Below, piece by piece: positions 61,621 through 64,000 of a stretch of DNA of 64,000 nucleotides. The first letter of the stretch is position 1; each line of letters begins with the position of its first letter. This stretch comes from UBA7985 sp002690455 (GTDB lineage Bacteria; Pseudomonadota; Alphaproteobacteria; UBA7985): positions 124,001-188,000 of the forward strand of contig CBFIIW010000003.1 in NCBI GenBank assembly GCA_965662775.1, read 5' to 3'. Under the pieces are notes generated by a model. The model did no database searches and was not told where the DNA came from. It saw nothing but the letters and a program-made list of their open reading frames with translations. The translations under genes were made by a program, and so were the position numbers.

Positions 61621-62435
61621 TGTGCCAACCCTTCGCGCTCGGCCCAGGCTGCGTGAAGCGGCGCGGCCGACACATCCAAAGGCTCCATGATTAGGCGCGG
61701 ATTACTATCCAGTTTGCTCAGCGCTTGAAAAATCGGGAACCACGGCAGCTGGCCTTCGCCAATGCCCCAGTGCCGGTCGGCACTTCCGTCCGTATCTTGC
61801 AAATGGACATGTTCGAGTAGGTTGCCCGCCCGTTTGATGAAGTCGACCACGTGCGGAGCGCCGAAGCGGCTGTGAATATAGTGGGCGTGACCAGTATCGA
61901 TCGACAGGCGCACGCGGTCGCTGCCCAAGGCATCGATCAGGTTGGCTCGCCAAGCAGGGTCCGTGTCCTCGATATTCTCCAGCACGATGGTAATGCCGAA
62001 ATCCTCGGCCATCTTAACCGCATCGCCCATCGTGTCCTGCACAAGGGCAACCTTGCCCGCCTCGTAGCCCATGTGAAGCATGTTGTCCCGGTCCCAGAGC
62101 GTCATGGGTGAGTGCAGCACCATCTGAGTGGCGCCCATGCGGTGCCCCATGTTCAGTGCCTGCTCCAGTCGCATACGGACGACCTTGCGGATTGCAGGAT
62201 CAACGCTATCAAGCCCAAACCCGTAGAACGGCCCATGAATGCCAAGGCGGCCTGTGTAGTTGTCTCCGAGCAGTTCGCGAACCCGGTCGGCGACCTTGTT
62301 TGCCGTCTTGTCCAGCACAAAGGCGTGGTAGGCGTCCTGAATTTCCAGATCCCGATCCTTTTCTAGCACCCAGGGTGCCAAGTCTTCGAGATTGTGCAAT
62401 TCCATGGCGCAGCCTAGGACCGGAAGTTCAGACAT
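61617..62435 (-). CDS. Sugar phosphate isomerase/epimerase-like TIM-barrel protein
   Basis: A 272-aa member of the xylose isomerase/AP endonuclease-2 superfamily. The metal-site pattern is seen in GIHGPFYG, MVLHSPM, IVLENIEDTDP, LSIDTGHAHY, EHVHLQDTDG and the closing LIMEPLD. The exact substrate cannot be inferred. ATG at 62435 with GGGAGA upstream is chosen; the long frame to 62702 is not conserved-looking. Its stop overlaps the start of the DUF1801 chimera. Confidence 0.85.
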   Translation of the reverse strand: MSELPVLGCAMELHNLEDLAPWVLEKDRDLEIQDAYHAFVLDKTANKVADRVRELLGDNYTGRLGIHGPFYGFGLDSVDPAIRKVVRMRLEQALNMGHRMGATQMVLHSPMTLWDRDNMLHMGYEAGKVALVQDTMGDAVKMAEDFGITIVLENIEDTDPAWRANLIDALGSDRVRLSIDTGHAHYIHSRFGAPHVVDFIKRAGNLLEHVHLQDTDGSADRHWGIGEGQLPWFPIFQALSKLDSNPRLIMEPLDVSAAPLHAAWAEREGLAQ

Positions 62436-62803
62436 GGATCGGTCTCCCTTGTTTTGTCTCAAAACGAATACCAGCGTGACCAATGGGCCAGCCGGGCGGA
62501 ATGCGACATCAGCCGCCGCCGTGAGGCAAAGCCGCCCGAGTCGTTTTCCGTATCGGGAAAACAGCGCCGCCGCGCTGCAGATTTTCAACCTGCGCCAAAG
62601 GTGCGCATAAGTATGCACGCCGTTTTCGTACTGAGATGCGATCCGAAAATCACTGAAGCATTGATGCAACAGGGTTTTTTTTACCCACTCCGAGACTCGC
62701 ATAAGCCATTCGAAGGGTGGCGTCCGGCACGATCTTCGCCACTGTCTGCCTCACACGTGCTGGCGCAGGCTGGCAGGTGGGCCATTTAAACGGAGGTATT
62801 TTG
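62436..62803. other. Divergent promoter region
   Basis: 368 bp between two divergent starts. It contains a run of eight Ts (62676-62683) flanked by GGG and ACCC. I could not identify promoters, an RNA gene or an open frame with protein-like character. Confidence 0.6.
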
Positions 62804-63574
62804 ATGAAGTTCATTTCCGCTGTTTTGAGCGCCATGGCTATGGCCGTCGCGCTTCCCGTCAGCACTGCACAAGCACAGGGTTACTACTCAGCCCCGATTT
62901 TCTCGGCTGGTGGTGCTGTTTCCCTCGGCGTGATCGGGCCTCGCCCTCACTACTCAAAAAGTCACGCGCCAACGTATTACCAGCAACCCCAGTACGTCGT
63001 TCGTCGGACCCTGAAGCCAATCTGGGCGCTGGGTCAACCTGTAAGCCTTGGTAATCCCACAGGTAACGCTGAAATTTCAATCTACAGTGCGTTGTCTGTC
63101 TCCTCCGAGCAGTCCATTCCTTTTGCAGGTACCTTTGACTTCGGTCCTTCGCTTGGTCTGGGCGGTCGCCTTGCCTGGAACGATCCGTTTTCAAATATCC
63201 GGGTTTCCTCCAGCATGACCGCTACTCGATGGGAAATTCGGAGCTTCTACGATGGCATCGAGCCAACGCCTTACCTGGCCGGGTCGACCTACGTAGACGA
63301 CTACACCAGCCTGTCTACTGATATCGGTATCGGTTTCTATGAGACCAATTCGTGGGTAAACGGGGTCGTCGGTGTGAATACCGATCTCGACTACAACTAC
63401 GCTCTGCCTTACGCAGGTATTGAAGTCGGCAGCCAGGCGGAAATCGCACCCGGCGTTGCACTGGACTTTAGCATCAAGGGCGTGCGTGAATTTTCCGAAG
63501 CGAGCATTCGCGGCTTCCGAACTTCCGGTCGCTGGATCGCAACTGGTACGCTGGGTCTTCGCATCGCCTTTTGA
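62804..63574 (+). CDS. Predicted outer-membrane beta-barrel protein
   Basis: 256 aa. A clear signal peptide (KFISAVLSAMAMAVALPVSTAQA-Q) is followed by Tyr/Gly/Ser-rich alternating strands and a final GRWIATGTLGLRIAF, ending in Phe as outer-membrane barrels do. A Pro/Tyr-rich segment (SAPTYYQQPQYV-like, residues about 50-65) precedes the barrel. No family recognised. GGAGG lies 8 nt before the ATG and a strong terminator follows, so it is a single-gene unit. Confidence 0.75.
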   Translation: MKFISAVLSAMAMAVALPVSTAQAQGYYSAPIFSAGGAVSLGVIGPRPHYSKSHAPTYYQQPQYVVRRTLKPIWALGQPVSLGNPTGNAEISIYSALSVSSEQSIPFAGTFDFGPSLGLGGRLAWNDPFSNIRVSSSMTATRWEIRSFYDGIEPTPYLAGSTYVDDYTSLSTDIGIGFYETNSWVNGVVGVNTDLDYNYALPYAGIEVGSQAEIAPGVALDFSIKGVREFSEASIRGFRTSGRWIATGTLGLRIAF

Positions 63575-63610
63575 GGCTAAGCGCTCCCTATCCTGAGGCC
63601 CGCCGAAACA

Positions 63611-63646
63611 AAGGGCCCCACGCGGTCGGCGTTGGGGCCCTTTTTT
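63611..63646 (+). terminator. Rho-independent terminator
   Basis: A GC-rich stem (GGGCCCCACGC with GCGTTGGGGCCC, one bulge) followed by six Ts at 63641-63646, just after the predicted outer-membrane gene. Confidence 0.88.
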
Positions 63647-63695
63647 CATGCTCGTGACACTGGCGGCATGAGCGAGACATGCCGCCGGAGCCGCC

Positions 63696-64000
63696 TTAGC
63701 TGAAGTGGATCCGGAAGCGTTCGCGCACGGCCGCATCCACCGCCGGTGGAATGTGCGTCGGCTTGGGCCCTTGCAGGATCGTCTGCAGCCGCTTCTTGGC
63801 GGTTTCGATCAATACCGGCTTATCAACCTCTGCCCATTCCTTGGGTGAGGTCCGATCGCCGATGGTCGGATATATGTATTCCGACTGCATCAACGCCAGA
63901 GTTTGATCCGAGCCCAGATAGTGGCCTGGCCCCTCAAGGCAGGTCTTTTCCATCACCGCGAGCGATAACTTGTCCGGGTTTACTTCCAACCCACGGACAC
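63696..64000 (-). CDS. C-terminal part of a trimethylamine methyltransferase (MttB)-like protein
   Basis: The frame is open to the right edge, so the gene's 5' end lies outside. The visible ~100 residues (CLEGPGHYLGSDQTLALMQSEY, in parts, DRTSPKEWAEVD and the closing DAAVRERFRIHF) match the C-terminus of MttB-superfamily corrinoid methyltransferases. Whether it is a pyrrolysine-containing trimethylamine enzyme or a non-Pyl glycine-betaine/other type cannot be judged from this fragment. Confidence 0.85.
   Translation of the reverse strand, partial: VRGLEVNPDKLSLAVMEKTCLEGPGHYLGSDQTLALMQSEYIYPTIGDRTSPKEWAEVDKPVLIETAKKRLQTILQGPKPTHIPPAVDAAVRERFRIHFS

Overview
The window looks like a chromosomal segment of a GC-rich alphaproteobacterium, probably Rhodospirillales-like; the exact genus cannot be read from the sequence. 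The main evidence is gene content and order: an assimilatory sulfite-reduction block (siroheme synthase, DUF2849, cysI, DUF934), a tldD-ctaC-ctaD-ctaB-small protein-ctaG-ctaE-surf1 cytochrome oxidase cluster, rph-rdgB-hemW back to back with hrcA-grpE-dnaK-dnaJ, and leuB-asd. Genes are densely packed, with many ATGA overlaps. Most of the window is housekeeping core. I see no prophage, transposase, CRISPR array, rRNA or plasmid functions.

Layout. 1-5.5 kb: end of an unrecognised gene, then leftward fpr, DUF934-rhodanese, cysI, DUF2849 and siroheme synthase, with HU (hupB) upstream. 5.8-10.6 kb: small DUF3764-like protein, GNAT acetyltransferase, secreted alpha/beta hydrolase, old yellow enzyme and a probable pentameric ligand-gated ion channel. 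10.75-18.3 kb: tRNA-Arg(CCT), pip, pmbA, waaA, xseA, tadA, tldD. 18.5-29.1 kb: aa3 oxidase cluster, SURF1, M32 carboxypeptidase, thrC and an M16 peptidase. 29.1-33.6 kb: DUF4170/DUF1737 protein, YqgE, DsbD-type reductase, peroxiredoxin. 33.8-44.8 kb: a long leftward run (tauD-like, rph, rdgB, hemW, rsmI, yraN, SirB1-like, gshB, MFS, comM-like, ispH, rnhA). 44.9-51.4 kb: heat-shock genes, an Mpo1-like protein and an anchored hypothetical. 51.4-58 kb: asd, leuB, an SH3 protein broken by a 5-bp repeat, a small lipoprotein, betaine-homocysteine methyltransferase and an unknown protein. 58-64 kb: fadH, dsbB, a DUF1801 chimera, a TIM-barrel protein, a predicted outer-membrane protein and the 3' part of a trimethylamine methyltransferase-like gene.

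How the genes work together: siroheme synthase, CysI and a ferredoxin-NADP reductase form a sulfite-to-sulfide unit. CtaB, CtaG, SURF1 and a small membrane protein assemble the aa3 oxidase encoded among them. HrcA represses the chaperones it precedes. TldD and PmbA, though apart, form one protease.

The least ordinary signals are: (1) a (TCGGT)3 repeat sitting exactly where a secreted SH3-domain gene changes frame, such that two units would restore one 339-codon frame; (2) a chimeric DUF1801 gene whose start appears to be ATA in an ancestral ATGA overlap, and whose C-terminal module recurs at the left window edge; (3) a prokaryotic Cys-loop-type channel; (4) a dispersed family of hairpins with GAA-capped stems found only in convergent intergenic gaps; (5) a siroheme synthase whose methyltransferase half is cut in two. 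No clearly new multi-gene system was identified.
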